DNA from: Eunapius fragilis
Lineage: Eukaryota > Porifera > Demospongiae > Spongillida > Spongillidae
Assembly (NCBI GenBank): GCA_963681505.1
Contig: OY811992.1
Coordinates: 1 to 64,000 of the forward strand
Reading direction: 5' to 3'
Length of the DNA: 64,000 nucleotides
Shown piece after piece: positions 8,763-24,414 of the stretch. Each line of letters begins with the position of its first letter. Position 1 is the stretch's first letter. Under the pieces are notes generated by a model. It saw only the letters and a list, made by a program, of their open reading frames with translations, did no database searches and had not been told where the DNA came from. Made by a program: the position numbers and the translations under genes.

Positions 8763-10260
8763 ACTGACATACTTGACTCCTGCAGGTGTCATGCACGGAG
8801 ACCCTTGACTCCTGCAAGAGTCATACATATTGACATTCTTGACTACTGCAGGAGTCATTCATTGAAATACTTCACTCCGGCAGGAGTCATTCATTGAAAT
8901 ACTTCACTCCTGCAGGAGTCATTCATTGAAATACTTCACTCTTGCAGGAGTCATTCATAATGACATATTTGACTCCTGCAGTAGTCATACATTGACTCCT
9001 GCAGGAGTCATGCAAATAAATAGTTGACTCCTGCAGGAGTCATACATACTGACATACTTGACTCCTGCAGGAGTCATACATTGAAATACTTGACTCCTGC
9101 AGGAGTCATGCAAGTATAGACTTGACTCCTGCAATAGTCATACATAATGATATATTTGACTCCTTCAGGAGTCATACATTGAAATACTTGAGTCATACAT
9201 TGAAATACTTGACTCCTGTAGGAGTCATTGATACTGACATACTTGACTCCTGCAGGTGTCATGCACGGAGACCCTTGACTCCTGCAAGAGTCATACATAT
9301 TGACATTCTTGACTACTGCAGGAGTCATTCATTGAAATACTTCACTCCGGCAGGAGTCATTCATTGAAATACTTCACTCCTGCAGGAGTCATTCATTGAA
9401 ATACTTCACTCCTGCAGGAGTCATTCATAGTGACATATTTGACTCCTGCAGGAGTCATACATGGAGATTTTTCACTCCTGTAGGAGTCATGCATGGAGAT
9501 ACTTGACTCCTGCAGAAGTCATACATATTGACATCTAAGTATAGAGTTGACTCCTGCAATAGTCATACATAATGATATATTTGACTCCTGCAGGAGTCAT
9601 ACATTGAAATACTTGAGTCATACATTGAAATACTTGACTCCTGCAGGAGTCATTGATACTGACATACTAGACTCCTGCAGGTTTCATGTATGGAGATCCT
9701 TGACTCCTGCAAGAGTCATATATATTGACATTCTTGACTCCTGCAGGCGTCATTCAATGAAATACTTCACTCCTGCAGGAGTCATATATTGAAATACGTG
9801 ACTCCTGCAGGAGTCATTCATAGTGACATATTTTACTCCTGCAGGAGTCATACATGGAGATTGCTCACTCCTGCAGGAGTCATACATATTGACATATGGC
9901 TCCTGTAGTAGTCATTGATACTGACAAACTTGACTCCTTCAGGAGTCATACATGGAGATACTTGACTCCTGCAGGAGTCATACATATTGATATACTTGAC
10001 TTCTGCAGGAGTCATACATTGAAATACTTGACTCCTGCAGGAATTAGACATATTGACATACTTGACTCCTGCAGGAGTCATGCTTGGAGATACTTGACTC
10101 CTGCAGGAGTCATACATTGAGATACTTGACTCCTGCAGGAGTCTTGCATACTGACATACTTGACTCCTGCAGGAGTCATTCATTGAAACATATTTGACTC
10201 TTGCAGCAGTCATACAAACTGACTTACTTGACTCCTGCAGGAGTCATGCAAATATATAGT
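8763..10260. repeat. Duplicated block in palindrome array (copy at 13505-15002)
   Basis: Spacer order and variants here recur 4,742 bp downstream. Examples are the rare GCACGGAGACCC spacer and the ATCTAAGTATAGAGTTGAC block (9535 and 14277). Only scattered substitutions separate the copies. Boundaries are approximate. Confidence 0.75.
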
Positions 10261-13200
10261 TGACACCTACAGGAGTCATACATATTGACATACTTGACTC
10301 CTGCAGGACTCATACATTTTGACATACTTGACTCCTGCAGGAGTCATACATGGAAATTGCTGACTCCTGCAGGAGTCATACAAATTGACATATGACTCCA
10401 GCAGGAGTCATTCATACTGACCTACTTGACTCCTGCAGGAGTCATGCATGGAGATACTTGACTCCTGCAGGAGTCATACATACTGACATACTTGACTCCT
10501 TCAGGAGTCATGCATGGAGACACTTGACTCCTGCAGGAGTCATACATTGAGATACTTGACTCCTGCAGGAGTATTCCATACTGACATACTAGACTCCTGC
10601 AGGAGTCATGCATGGAGATAATTGACTACTGGAGGAGTCATACATATTGACATACTTTACTCCTGCAGGAGTCATTCATTGAAATATTTGACTACTGCTG
10701 GAGTCATGCATACTGACAAACTTGACTCTTGTAGGAGTCATACATTGAAATACTTGACTCCTGCAGGAGTCATTCATATTAGACTCCTGCACAAGTCATC
10801 CAAACTGACATACTTGACTCCTGCAGGAGTCATTCATAGTGACATATTTTACTCCTGCAGGAGTCATACATGGAGATTGCTCACTCCTGCAGGAGTCACA
10901 GATATTGACATATGGCTCCTGTAGTAGTCATTGATACTGACATACTTGACTCCTTCAGGAGTCATACATGGAGATACTTGACTCCTGCAGGAGTCATACA
11001 TATTGATACACTTGACTCCTGCAGGAGTCATACATTGAAATACTTGACTCCTGCAGGAGTCAGACATAATGACATACTTGACTCCTGCAGGAGTCATGCT
11101 TGGAGATACTTGACTCCTGCAGGAGTCATACATTGAGATACTTGACTCCTGCAGGAGTCTTCCATACTGACATACTTGACTCCTGCAGGAATCATGCAAA
11201 TATATAGTTGACTCCTGCAGGAGTCATGCATACTGACATACTTTACTCCTGCAGCATACATATTGAAATACTTGACTCCTGCAGGAGTCATACATTGAAA
11301 TACTTGACTCCTGCAGGAGTCAGACATATTGACATACTTGACTCCTGCAAGAGTCATAATTGAAATACTTGACTCCTGCAGGAGTCATTCATTGAAATTC
11401 TTGAGAGACATACTTGACTCCTGCAGGAGTCATACGTACTGACATACTTGACTCCTGCAGGAGTCATTCATGGAGATACTTGACTCCTGCAGGAGTCATA
11501 CATTGAGATACTTGACTCCTGCAGGAGTCTTGCATACTGACATACTTGACTCCTGCAGGAGTCATTGTAACATATTTGACTCCTGCATTAGTCATACAAA
11601 CTGACTTACTTGACTCCTGCAGGAGTCATGCAAATATATAGTTGACACCTACAGGAGTCATATATATTGACATACTTGACTCCTGCAGGACTCATACATT
11701 CTGACATACTTGACTCCTGCAGGAGTCATACATGGAGATTGCTGACTCCTGCAGGAGTCATACAAATTGACATATGACTCCAACAGGAGTCATTCATACT
11801 GACCTACTTGACTCCTGCAGGAGTCATGCATGGAGATACTTGACTCCTGCAGGAGTCATGCATTGAGATACTTGACTCCTGCAGGAGTCTTGCATACTGA
11901 CATACTTGACTCCTGCAGGAGTCATGCATGGAGATAATTGACTACTGGAGGAGTCATACATATTGACATACTTTACTCCTGCAGGAGTCATTCATTGAAA
12001 TATTTGACTCCTGCTGGAGTCATGCATACTGACAAACTTGACTCTTGTAGGAGTCATAGATTGAAATACTTGACTCCTGCAGGAGTCATTCATTTTGACA
12101 TATTAGACTCCTGCACAAGTCATCCAATCTGACATATTTGACTCCTGCAGGAGTCATTCATAGTGACATATTTTACTCCTGCAGGAGTCATACATGGAGA
12201 TTGCTCACTCCTGCAGGAGTCATACATATTGACATATGGCTCCTGTAGTAGTCATTGATACTGACATACTTGACTCCTTCAGGAGTCATACATGGAGATA
12301 CTTGACTCCTGCAGGAGTCATACATATTGATATACTTGACTCCTGCAAGAGTCATACATTGAAATACTTGACTCTTGCAGGAGTCAGACATAATGACATA
12401 CTTGACTCCTGCAGGAGTCATGCTTGGTGATACTTGACTCCTGCAGGAGTCATACATTGAGATACTTGACTCCTGCAGGAGTCTTGCATACTGACATACT
12501 TGACTCCTGCAGGAATCATGCAAATATATAGTTGACTCCTGCAGGAGTCATGCATACTAACATACTTTACTCCTGCAGCATACATATTGAAATACTTGAC
12601 TCCTGCAGGAGTCATACATTGAAATACTTGACTCCTGCAGGAGTCAGACATATTGACATACTTCACTCCTGCAAGAGTCATAATTGAAATACTTGACTCC
12701 TGCAGGAGTCATACATTGAAATTCTTGAGAGACATACTTGACTCCTGCAGGAGTCATACATACTGACATACGTGACTCCTGCTGGAGTCATGCATGGAGA
12801 TACTTGACTCCAGCCGGAGTCATACATTGAGATACTTGACTCCTGCAGGAGTCTTGCATACTGACATACTTGACACCTGCAGGAGTCATGCATGGAGATA
12901 AATGACTCCTGGAGGAGTCATACATATTGACATACTATACTCCTGCAGGAGTCATTCAAATATATATTTGACTCCTGCCGGAGTAATGCATTCTGACAAA
13001 CTTGACTCTTGTAGGAGTCATACATTGAAATACTTGACTCCTGCTGGAGTCATTCATTGTAACATACTTGACTCCTGCAGCAGTCATGCAAACTGACATA
13101 CTTGACTCCTGCAGGAGTCATGCAGATAAAAAGTTGACTCCTACAGGAGTCATACATATTGACATACTTGACTCCTGCAGGACTCATACTCCTGCAGGTG

Positions 13201-14242
13201 TCATGCATGGAGATTGCTCACTCCTGCAGGAGTCATACATATTGACATATGGCTCCTGTAGTAGTCAATGATACTGACATACTTGACTCCTTCAGGAGTC
13301 ATACATTGAAACACTTCACTCCAGCAGGAGTCATACATTGAAATACTTGACTCCTGCAGGAGTCATTCATAGTGACATACTTGACTCCTGCAGGAGTCAT
13401 ACATACTGACATACTTGACTCCTGCAGGAGTTATACATTGAGATACTTGACTCCTGCAGGAGTCTTGCATACTGACATACTTGACTCCTTCTGGAGTCAA
13501 ACATACTGACATACTTGACTCCTGCAGGTGTCATGCATGGAGACCCTTGACTCCTGCAAGAGTCATACATATTGACATTCTTGACTACTGCAGGAGTCAT
13601 TCATTGAAATACTTCACTCCGGCAGGAGTCATTCATTGAAATACTTCACTCCTGCAGGAGTCATTCATTGAAATACTTCACTCTTGCAGGTGTCATTCAT
13701 AATGACATATTTGACTCCTGCAGTAGTCATACATTGACTCCTGCAGGAGTCATGCAAATAAATAGTTGACTCCTGCAGGAGTCATACATACTGACATACT
13801 TGACTCCTGCAGGAGTCATACATTGAAATACTTGACTCCTGCAGAAGTCATGCAAGTATAGACTTGACTCCTGCAATAGTCATACATAATGATATATTTG
13901 ACTCCTTCAGGAGTCATACATTGAAATACTTGAGTCATACATTGAAATACTTGACTCCTGCAGGAGTCATTGATACTGACATACTTGACTCCTGCAGGTG
14001 TCATGCACGGAGACCCTTGACTCCTGCAAGAGTCATACATATTGACATTCTTGACTACTGCAGGAGTCATTCATTGAAATACTTCACTCCGGCAGGAGTC
14101 ATTCATTGAAATACTTCACTCCTGCAGGAGTCATTCATTGAAATACTTCACTCCTGCAGGAGTCATTCATAGTGACATATTTGACTCCTGCAGGAGTCAT
14201 ACATGGAGATTTTTCACTCCTGTAGGAGTCATGCATGGAGAT

Positions 14243-15919
14243 ACTTGACTCCTGCAGAAGTCATACATATTGACATCTAAGTATAGAGTTGACTCCTGCA
14301 ATAGTCATACATAATGATATATTTGACTCCTGCAGGAGTCATACATTGAAATACTTGAGTCATACATTGAAATACTTGACTCCTGCAGGAGTCATTGATA
14401 CTGACATACTAGACTCCTGCAGGTTTCATGTATGGAGATCCTTGACTCCTGCAAGAGTCATATATATTGACATTCTTGACTCCTGCAGGCGTCATTCAAT
14501 GAAATACTTCACTCCTGCAGGAGTCATATATTGAAATACGTGACTCCTGCAGGAGTCATTCATAGTGACATATTTTACTCCTGCAGGAGTCATACATGGA
14601 GATTGCTCACTCCTGCAGGAGTCATACATATTGACATATGGCTCCTGTAGTAGTCATTGATACTGACAAACTTGACTCCTTCAGGAGTCATACATGGAGA
14701 TACTTGACTCCTGCAGGAGTCATACATATTGATATACTTGACTTCTGCAGGAGTCATACATTGAAATACTTGACTCCTGCAGGAATTAGACATATTGACA
14801 TACTTCACTGCTGCAGGAGTCATGCTTGGAGATACTTGACTCCTGCAGGAGTCATACATTGAGATACTTGACTCCTGCAGGAGTCTTGCATACTGACATA
14901 CTTGACTCCTGCAGGAGTCATTCATTGTAACATATTTGACTCTTGCAGCAGTCATACAAACTGACTTACTTGACTCCTGCAGGAGTCATGCAAATGTATA
15001 GTTGACACCTACAGGAGTCATATATATTGACATACTTGACTCCTGCAGGACTCATACATTCTGACATACTTGACTCCTGCAGGAGTCATACATGGAGATT
15101 GCTGACTCCTGCAGGAGTCATACAAATTGACATATGACTCCAGCAGGAGTCATTCATACTGACCTACTTGACTCCTGCAGGAGTCATGCATGGAGATACT
15201 TGACTCCTGCAGGAGTCATGCATTGAGATACTTGACTCCTGCAAGAGTCTTGCATACTGACATACTTGACTCCTGCAGGAGTCATTCATTGAAATATTTG
15301 ACTCCTGCTGGAGTCATGCATACTGACAAACTTGACTCTTGTAGGAGTCATAGATTGAAATACTTGACTCCTGCAGGAGTCATTCATTTTGACATATTAG
15401 ACTCCTGCACAAGTCATCCAATCTGACATTCTTCACTCCTGCAGGAGTCATTCATAGTGACATTTTTTACTCCTGCAGGAGTCATACATGGAGATTGCTC
15501 ACTCCTGCAGGAGTCATACATATTGACATATGGCTCATGTAGTAGTCATTGATACTGACATACTTGACTCCTTCAGGAGTCATACATGGAGATACTTGAC
15601 TCCTGCAGGAGTCATACATATTGATATACTTGACTCCTGCAAGAGTCATACATTGAAATACTTGACTCTTGCAGGAGTCAGACATAATGACATACTTGAC
15701 TCCTGCAGGAGTCATGCTTGGTGATACTTGACTCCTGCAGGAGTCATACATTGAGATACTTGACTCCTGCAGGAGTCTTGCATACTGACATACTTGACTC
15801 CTGCAGGAATCATGCAAATACATAGTTGACTCCTGCAGGAGTCATGCATACTGACATACTTTACTCCTGCAGCATACATATTGAAATACTTGACTCCTGC
15901 AGGAGTCATACATTGCAAT
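14243..15919. repeat. 1,677-bp tandem duplication, copy 1
   Basis: This block is followed immediately by a second copy at 15920-17596. Distinctive variants such as the CATCTAAGTATAGAGTTGAC junction (about 14275 and 15952) and all intervening spacer types recur at exactly 1,677 bp. The two copies differ at scattered single bases. Confidence 0.82.
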
Positions 15920-17596
15920 ACTTGACTCCTGCAGAAGTCATACATATTGACATCTAAGTATAGAGTTGACTCCTGCAATAGTCATACATAATGATATATT
16001 TGACTCCTGCAGGAGTCATACATTAAAATACTTGAGTCATACATTGAAATACTTGACTCCTGCAGGAGTCATTGATACTGACATACTAGACTCCTGCAGG
16101 TTTCATGTATGGAGACCCTTGACTCCTACAAGAGTCATATATATTGACATTCTTGACTCCTGCAGGCGTCATTCAATGAAATACTTCACTCCTGCAGGAG
16201 TCATATATTGAAATACGTGACTCCTACAGGAGTCATTCATAGTGACATATTTTACTCCTGCAGGAGTCATACATGGAGATTGCTCACTCCTGCAGGAGTC
16301 ATACATATTGACATATGGCTCCTGTAGTAGTCATTGATACTGACAAACTTGACTCCTTCAGGAGTCATACATGGAGATACTTGACTCCTGCAGGAGTCAT
16401 ACATATCTATATACTTGACTTCTGCAGGAGTCATACATTGAAATACTTGACTCCTGCAGGAATTAGACATATTGACATACTTGACTCCTGCAGGAGTCAT
16501 GCTTGGAGATACTTGACTCCTGCAGGAGTCATACATTGAGATACTTGACTCCTGCAGGAGTCTTGCATACTGACATACTTGACTCCTGCAGGAGTCATTC
16601 ATTGTAACATATTTGACTCTTGCAGCAGTCATACAAACTGACTTACTTGACTCCTGCAGGAGTCATGCAAATGTATAGTTGACACCTACAGGAGTCATAT
16701 ATATTGACATACTTGACTCCTGCAGGACTCATACATTCTGACATACTTGACTCCTGCAGGAGTCATACATGGAGATTGCTGACTCCTGCAGGAGTCATAC
16801 AAATTGACATATGACTCCAGCAGGAGTCATTCATACTGACCTACTTGACTCCTGCAGGAGTCATGCATGGAGATACTTGACTCCTGCAGGAGTCATGCAT
16901 TGAGATACTTGACTCCTGCAAGAGTCTTGCATACTGACATACTTGACTCCTGCAGGAGTCATTCATTGAAATATTTGACTCCTGCTGGAGTCATGCATAC
17001 TGACAAACTTGACTCTTGTAGGAGTCATAGATTGAAATACTTGACTCCTGCAGGAGTCATTCATTTTGACATATTAGACTCCTGCACAAGTCATCCAATC
17101 TGACATTCTTCACTCCTGCAGGAGTCATTCATAGTGACATTTTTTACTCCTGCAGGACTCATACATGGAGATTGCTCACTCCTACAGGAGTCATACATAT
17201 TGACATATGGCTCCTGTAGTAGTCATTGATACTGACATACTTGACTCCTTCAGGAGTCATACATGGAGATACTTGACTCCTGCAGGAGTCATACATATTG
17301 ATATACTTGACTCCTGCAAGAGTCATACATTGAAATACTTGACTCTTGCAGGAGTCAGACATAATGACATACTTGACTCCTGCAGGAGTCATGCTTGGTG
17401 ATACTTGACTCCTGCAGGAGTCATACATTGAGATACTTGACTCCTGCAGGAGTCTTGCATACTGACATACTTGACTCCTGCAGGAATCATGCAAATATAT
17501 AGTTGACTCCTGCAGGAGTCATGCATACTGACATACTTTACTCCTGCAGCATACATATTGAAATACTTGACTCCTGCAGGAGTCATACATTGAAAT
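15920..17596. repeat. 1,677-bp tandem duplication, copy 2
   Basis: Second copy of the block at 14243-15919. After 17596 the order diverges from the start of copy 2, which defines the unit end. Confidence 0.82.
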
Positions 17597-18109
17597 ACTT
17601 GACTCCTGCAGGAGTCAGACATATTGACATACTTGACTCCTGCAGGAGTCATACATGGAAATTGCTGACTCCTGCAGGAGTCATACAAATTGACATATGA
17701 CTCCAACAGGAGTCATTCATACTGACCTACTTGACTCCTGCAGGAGTCATGCATGGAGATACTTGACTCCTGCAGGAGTCATACATACTGACATACTTGA
17801 CTCCTTCAGGAGTCATGCATGGAGACACTTGACTCATACATTGAGATACTTGACTCCTGCAGGAGTATTCCATACTGACATACTTGACTCCTGCAGGAGT
17901 CATGCATGGAGATAATTGACTACTGGAGGAGTCATACATATTGACATACTTTACTCCTGCAGGAGTCATTCATTGAAATATTTGACTCCTGCTGGAGTCA
18001 TGCATACTGACAAACTTGACTCTTGTAGGAGTCATACATTGAAATACTTGACTCCTGCAGGAGTCATTCATATTAGACTCCTGCACAAGTCATCCAAACT
18101 GACATACTT

Positions 18110-19650
18110 GACTCCTGCAGGAGTCATTCATAGTGACATATTTTACTCCTGCAGGAGTCATACATGGAGATTGCTCACTCCTGCAGGAGTCATACATATT
18201 GACATATGGCTCCTGTAGTAGTCATTGATACTGACATACTTGACTCCTTCAGGAGTCATACATGGAGATACTTGACTCCTGCAGGAGTCATACATATTGA
18301 TATACTTGACTCCTGCAAGAGTCATACATTGAAATACTTGACTCTTGCAGGAGTCAAACATAATGACATACTTGACTCCTGCAGGAGTCATGCTTGGTGA
18401 TACTTGACTCCTGCAGGAGTCATACATTGAGATACTTGACTCCTGCAGGAGTCTTGCATACTGACATACTTGACTCCTGCAGGAATCATGCAAATATATA
18501 GTTGACTCCTGCAGGAGTCATGCATACTGACATACTTGACTCCTGCAGCATACATGTTGAAATACTTGACTCCTGCAGGAGTCATACATTGAAATACTTG
18601 ACTCCTGCAGGAGTCAGACATATTGACATACTTGACTCCTGCAAGAGTCATAATTGAAATACTTGACTCCTGCAGGAGTCATACATTGAAATTCTTGAGA
18701 GACATACTAGACTCCTGCAGGAGTCATACATACTGACATACTTGACTCCTGCAGGAGTCATGCATGGAGATACTTGACTCCTGCCGGAGTCATACATTGA
18801 GATACTTGACTCCTGCAGGAGTCTTGCATACTGACATACTTGACTCCTGCAGGAGTCATGCATGGAGATAAATGACTCCTGGAGGAGTCATACATATTGA
18901 CATACTATACTCCTGCAGGAGTCATTCAAATATATATTTGACTCCTGCCGGAGTCATGCATTCTGACAAACTTGACTCTTGTAGGAGTCATACATTGAAA
19001 TACTTGACTCCTGCTGGAGTCATTCATTGTAACATATTTGACTCCTGCAGCAGTCATACAAACTGACATACTTGACTCCTGCAGGAGTCATGCAAATAAA
19101 AAGTTGACTCCTACAGGAGTCATACATATTGACATACTTGACTCCTGCAGGACTCATACTCCTGCAGGTGTCATGCATGGAGATTGCTCACTCCTGCAGG
19201 AGTCATACATATTGACATATGGCTCCTGTAGTAGTCAATGATACTGACATACTTGACTCCTTCAGGAGTCATACATTGAAACACTTCACTCCAGCAGGAG
19301 TCATACATTGAAATACTTGACTCCTGCAGGAGTCATTCATAGTGACATACTTGACTCCTGCAGGAGTCATACATACTGACATACTTGACTCCTGCAGGAG
19401 TTATACATTGAGATACTTGACTCCTGCAGGAGTCTTGCATACTGACATACTTGACTCCTTCTGGAGTCAAACATACTGACATACTTGACTCCTGCAGGTG
19501 TCATGCACGGAGACCCTTGACTCCTGCAAGAGTCATACATATTGACATTCTTGACTACTGCAGGAGTCATTCATTGAAATACTTCACTCCGGCAGGAGTC
19601 ATTCATTGAAATACTTCACTCCTGCAGGAGTCATTCATTGAAATACTTCA
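18110..19650. repeat. Duplicated block in palindrome array (copy at 12140-13680)
   Basis: Unit order matches 12140-13680 at an offset of 5,970 bp, including the short aberrant TTCTTGAGAGACATAC join and the ATGACTCCTGGAGGAGTC core variant. Edges are approximate. Confidence 0.75.
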
Positions 19651-21266
19651 CTCCTGCAGGAGTCATTCATAGTGACATATTTGACTCCTGCAGGAGTCAT
19701 ACATGGAGATTTTTCACTCCTGTAGGAGTCATGCATGGAGATACTTGACTCCTGCAGAAGTCATACATATTGACATCTAAGTATAGAGTTGACTCCTGCA
19801 ATAGTCATACATAATGATATATTTGACTCCTGCAGGAGTCATACATTGAAATACTTGAGTCATACATTGAAATACTTGACTCCTGCAGGAGTCATTGATA
19901 CTGACATACTAGACTCCTGCAGGTTTCATGTATGGAGATCCTTGACTCCTGCAAGAGTCATATATATTGACATACTTGACTCCTGCAGGCGTCATTCAAT
20001 GAAACACTTCACTCCTGCTGGAGTCATATATTGAAATACGTGACTCCTGCAGGAGTCATTCATAGTGACATATTTTACTCCTGCAGGAGTCATACATGGA
20101 GATTGCTCACTCCTGCAGGAGTCATACATATTGACATATGGCTCCTGTAGTAGTCATTGATACTGACAAACTTGACTCCTTCAGGAGTCATACATGGAGA
20201 TACTTGACTCCTGCAGGAGTCATACATATTGATATACTTGACTTCTGCAGGAGTCATACATTGAAATACTTGACTCCTGCAGGAATTAGACATATTGACA
20301 TACTTGACTCCTGCAGGAGTCATGCTTGGAGATACTTGACTCCTGCAGGAGTCATACATTGAGATACTTGACTCCTGCAGGAGTCTTGCATACTGACATA
20401 CTTGACTCCTGCAGGAGTCATTCATTGTAACATATTTGACTCTTGCAGCAGTCATGCAAACTGACTTACTTGACTCCTGCAGCAGTCATGCAAATATATA
20501 GTTGACACCTACAGGAGTCATACATATTGACATACTTGACTCCTGCAGGACTCATACATTTTGACATACTTGACTCCTGCAGGAGTCATACATGGAAATT
20601 GCTGACTCCTGCAGGAGTCATACAAATTGACATATGACTCCAGCAGGAGTCATTCATACTGACCTACTTGACTCCTGCAGGAGTCATGCATGGAGATACT
20701 TGACTCCTGCAGGAGTCATACATACTGACATACTTGACTCCTTCAGGAGTCATGCATGGAGACACTTGACTCCTGCAGGAGTCATACATTGAGATACTTG
20801 ACTCCTGCAGGAGTATTCCATACTGACATACTTGACTCCTGCAGGAGTCATGCATGGAGATAATTGACTACTGGAGGAGTCATACATATTGACATACTTT
20901 ACTCCTGCAGGAGTCATTCATTGAAATATTTGACTCCTGCTGGAGTCATGCATACTGACAAACTTGACTCTTGTAGGAGTCATACATTGAAATACTTGAC
21001 TCCTGCAGGAGTCTTGCATACTGACATACTTGACTCCTGCAGGAATCATGCAAATATATAGTTGACTCCTGCAGGAGTCATGCATACTGACATACTTTAC
21101 TCCTGCAGCATACATATTGAAATACTTGACTCCTGCAGGAGTCATACATTGAAATACTTGACTCCTGCAGGAGTCAGACATATTGACATACTTGACTCCT
21201 GCAAGAGTTATAATTGAAATACTTGACTCCTGCAGGAGTCATACATTGAAATTCTTGAGAGACATA

Positions 21267-23783
21267 CTTGACTCCTGCAGGAGTCATACATTGAGATACT
21301 TGACTCCTGCAGGAGTCTTGCATACTGACATACTTGACTCCTGCAGGAATCATGCAAATATATAGTTGACTCCTGCAGGAGTCATGCATACTGACATACT
21401 TTACTCCTGCAGCATACATATTGAAATACTTGACTCCTGCAGGAGTCATACATTGAAATACTTGACTCCTGCAGGAGTCAGACATATTGACATACTTGAC
21501 TCCTGCAGGAGTCATACATGGAAATTGCTGACTCCTGCAGGAGTCATACAAATTGACATATGACTCCAGCAGGAGTCATTCATACTGACCTACTTGACTC
21601 CTGCAGGAGTCATGCATGGAGATACTTGACTCCTGCAGGAGTCATACATACTGACATACTTGACTCCTTCAGGAGTCATGCATGGAGACACTTGACTCAT
21701 ACATTGAGATACTTGACTCCTGCAGGAGTATTCCATACTGACATACTTGACTCCTGCAGGAGTCATGCATGGAGATAATTGACTACTGGAGGAGTCATAC
21801 ATATTGACATACTTTACTCCTGCAGGAGTCATTCATTGAAATATTTGACTCCTGCTGGAGTCATGCATACTGACAAACTTGACTCTTGTAGGAGTCATAC
21901 ATTGAAATACTTGACTCCTGCAGGAGTCATTCATATTAGACTCCTGCACAAGTCATCCAAACTGACATACTTGACTCCTGCAGGAGTCATTCATAGTGAC
22001 ATATTTTACTCCTGCAGGAGTCATACATGGAGATTGCTCACTCCTGCAGGAGTCATACATATTGACATATGGCTCCTGTAGTAGTCATTGATACTGACAA
22101 ACTTGACTCCTTCAGGAGTCATACATGGAGATACTTGACTCCTGCAGGAGTCATACATATTGATATACTTGACTTCTGCAGGAGTCATACATTGAAATAC
22201 TTGACTCCTGCAGGAATTAGACATATTGACATACTTGACTCCTGCAGGAGTCATGCTTGGAGATACTTGACTCCTGCTGGAGTCATACATTGAGATACTT
22301 GACTCCTGCAGGAGTCTTGCATACTGACATACTTGACTCCTGCAGGAATCATGCAAATATACAGTTGACTCCTGCAGGAGTCATGCATACTGACATACTT
22401 GACTCCTGCAGCATACATGTTGAAATACTTGACTCCTGCAGGAGTCATACATTGAAATACTTGACTCCTGCAGGAGTCAGACATATTGACATACTTGACT
22501 CCTGCAAGAGTCATAATTGAAATACTTGACTCCTGCAGGAGTCATACATTGAAATTCTTGCGAGACATACTTGACTCCTGCAGGAGTCATACATACTGAC
22601 ATACTTGACTCCTGCAGGAGTCATGCATGGAGATACTTGACTCCTGCCGGAGTCATACATTGAGATACTTGACTCCTGCAGGAGTCTTGCATACTGACAT
22701 ACTTGACTCCTGCAGGAGTCATGCATGGAGATAAATGACTCCTGGAGGAGTCATACATATTGACATACTATACTCCTGCAGGAGTCATTCAAATATATAT
22801 TTGACTCCTGCCGGAGTCATGCATTCTGACAAACTTGACTCTAGTAGGAGTCATACATTGAAATACTTGACTCCTGCTGGAGTCATTCATTGTAACATAT
22901 TTGACTCCTGCAGCAGTCATACAAACTGACATACTTGACTCCTGCAGGAGTCATGCAAATAAAAAGTTGACTCCTACAGGAGTCATACATATTGACATAC
23001 TTGACTCCTGCAGGACTCATACTCCTGCAGGAGTCATGCATGGAGATTGCTCACTCCTGCAGGAGTCATACATATTGACATATGGCTCCTGTAGTAGTCA
23101 ATGATACTGACATACTTGACTCCTTCAGGAGTCATACATTGAAACACTTCACTCCAGCAGGAGTCATACATTGAAATACTTGACTCCTGCAGGAGTCATT
23201 CATAGTGACATACTTGACTCCTGCAGGAGTCATACATACTGACATACTTGACTCCTGCAGGAGTTATACATTGAGATACTTGACTCCTGCAGGAGTCTTG
23301 CATACTGACATACTTGACTCCTTCTGGAGTCAAACATACTGACATACTTGACTCCTGCAGGTGTCATGCACGGAGACCCTTGACTCCTGCAAGAGTCATA
23401 CATATTGACATTCTTGACTACTGCAGGAGTCATTCATTGAAATACTTCACTCCGGCAGGAGTCATTCATTGAAATACTTCACTCCTGCAGGAGTCATTCA
23501 TTGAAATACTTAACTCCTGCAGGAGTCATTCATAGTGACATATTTGACTCCTGCAGGAGTCATACATGGAGATTTTTCACTCCTGTAGGAGTCATGCATG
23601 GAGATACTAGACTCCTGCAGAAGTCATACATATTGACATCTAAGTATAGAGTTGACTCCTGCAATAGTCATACATAATGATATATTTGACTCCTGCAGGA
23701 GTCATACATTAAAATACTTGAGTCATACATTGAAATACTTGACTCCTGCAGGAGTCATTGATACTGACATACTAGACTCCTGC
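21267..23783. repeat. 2.5-kb duplicated block in palindrome array (copy at 17404-19920)
   Basis: Spacer order matches 17404-19920 at a 3,863-bp offset for about 2.5 kb. A few internal stretches instead resemble 20.1-20.4 kb, so the block is a mosaic. Confidence 0.72.
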
Positions 23784-24414
23784 AGGAGTCATACATACTG
23801 ACATACTTGACTCCTGCAGGAGTCATGCATGCAGATACTTGACTCCTGCCGGAGTCATACATTGAGATACTTGACTCCTGCAGGAGTCTTGCATACTGAC
23901 ATACTTGACTCCTGCAGGAGTCATGCATGGAGATAAATGACTCCTGGAGGAGTCATACATATTGACATACTATACTCCTGCAGGAGTCATTCAAATATAT
24001 ATTTGACTCCTGCCGGAGTCATGCATTCTGACAAACTTGACTCTTGTAGGAGTCATACATTGAAATACTTGACTCCTGCTGGAGTCATTCATTGTAACAT
24101 ATTTGACTCCTGCAGCAGTCATACAAACTGACATACTTGACTCCTGCAGGAGTCATGCAAATAAAAAGTTGACTCCTACAGGAGTCATACATATTGACAT
24201 ACTTGACTCCTGCAGGACTCATACTCCTGCAGGAGTCATGCATGGAGATTGCTCACTCCTGCAGGAGTCATACATATTGACATATGGCTCCTGTAGTAGT
24301 CAATGATACTGACATACTTGACTCCTTCAGGAGTCATACATTGAAACACTTCACTCCAGCAGGAGTCATACATTGAAATACTTGACTCCTGCAGGAGGCA
24401 TTCACTCCTGCAGG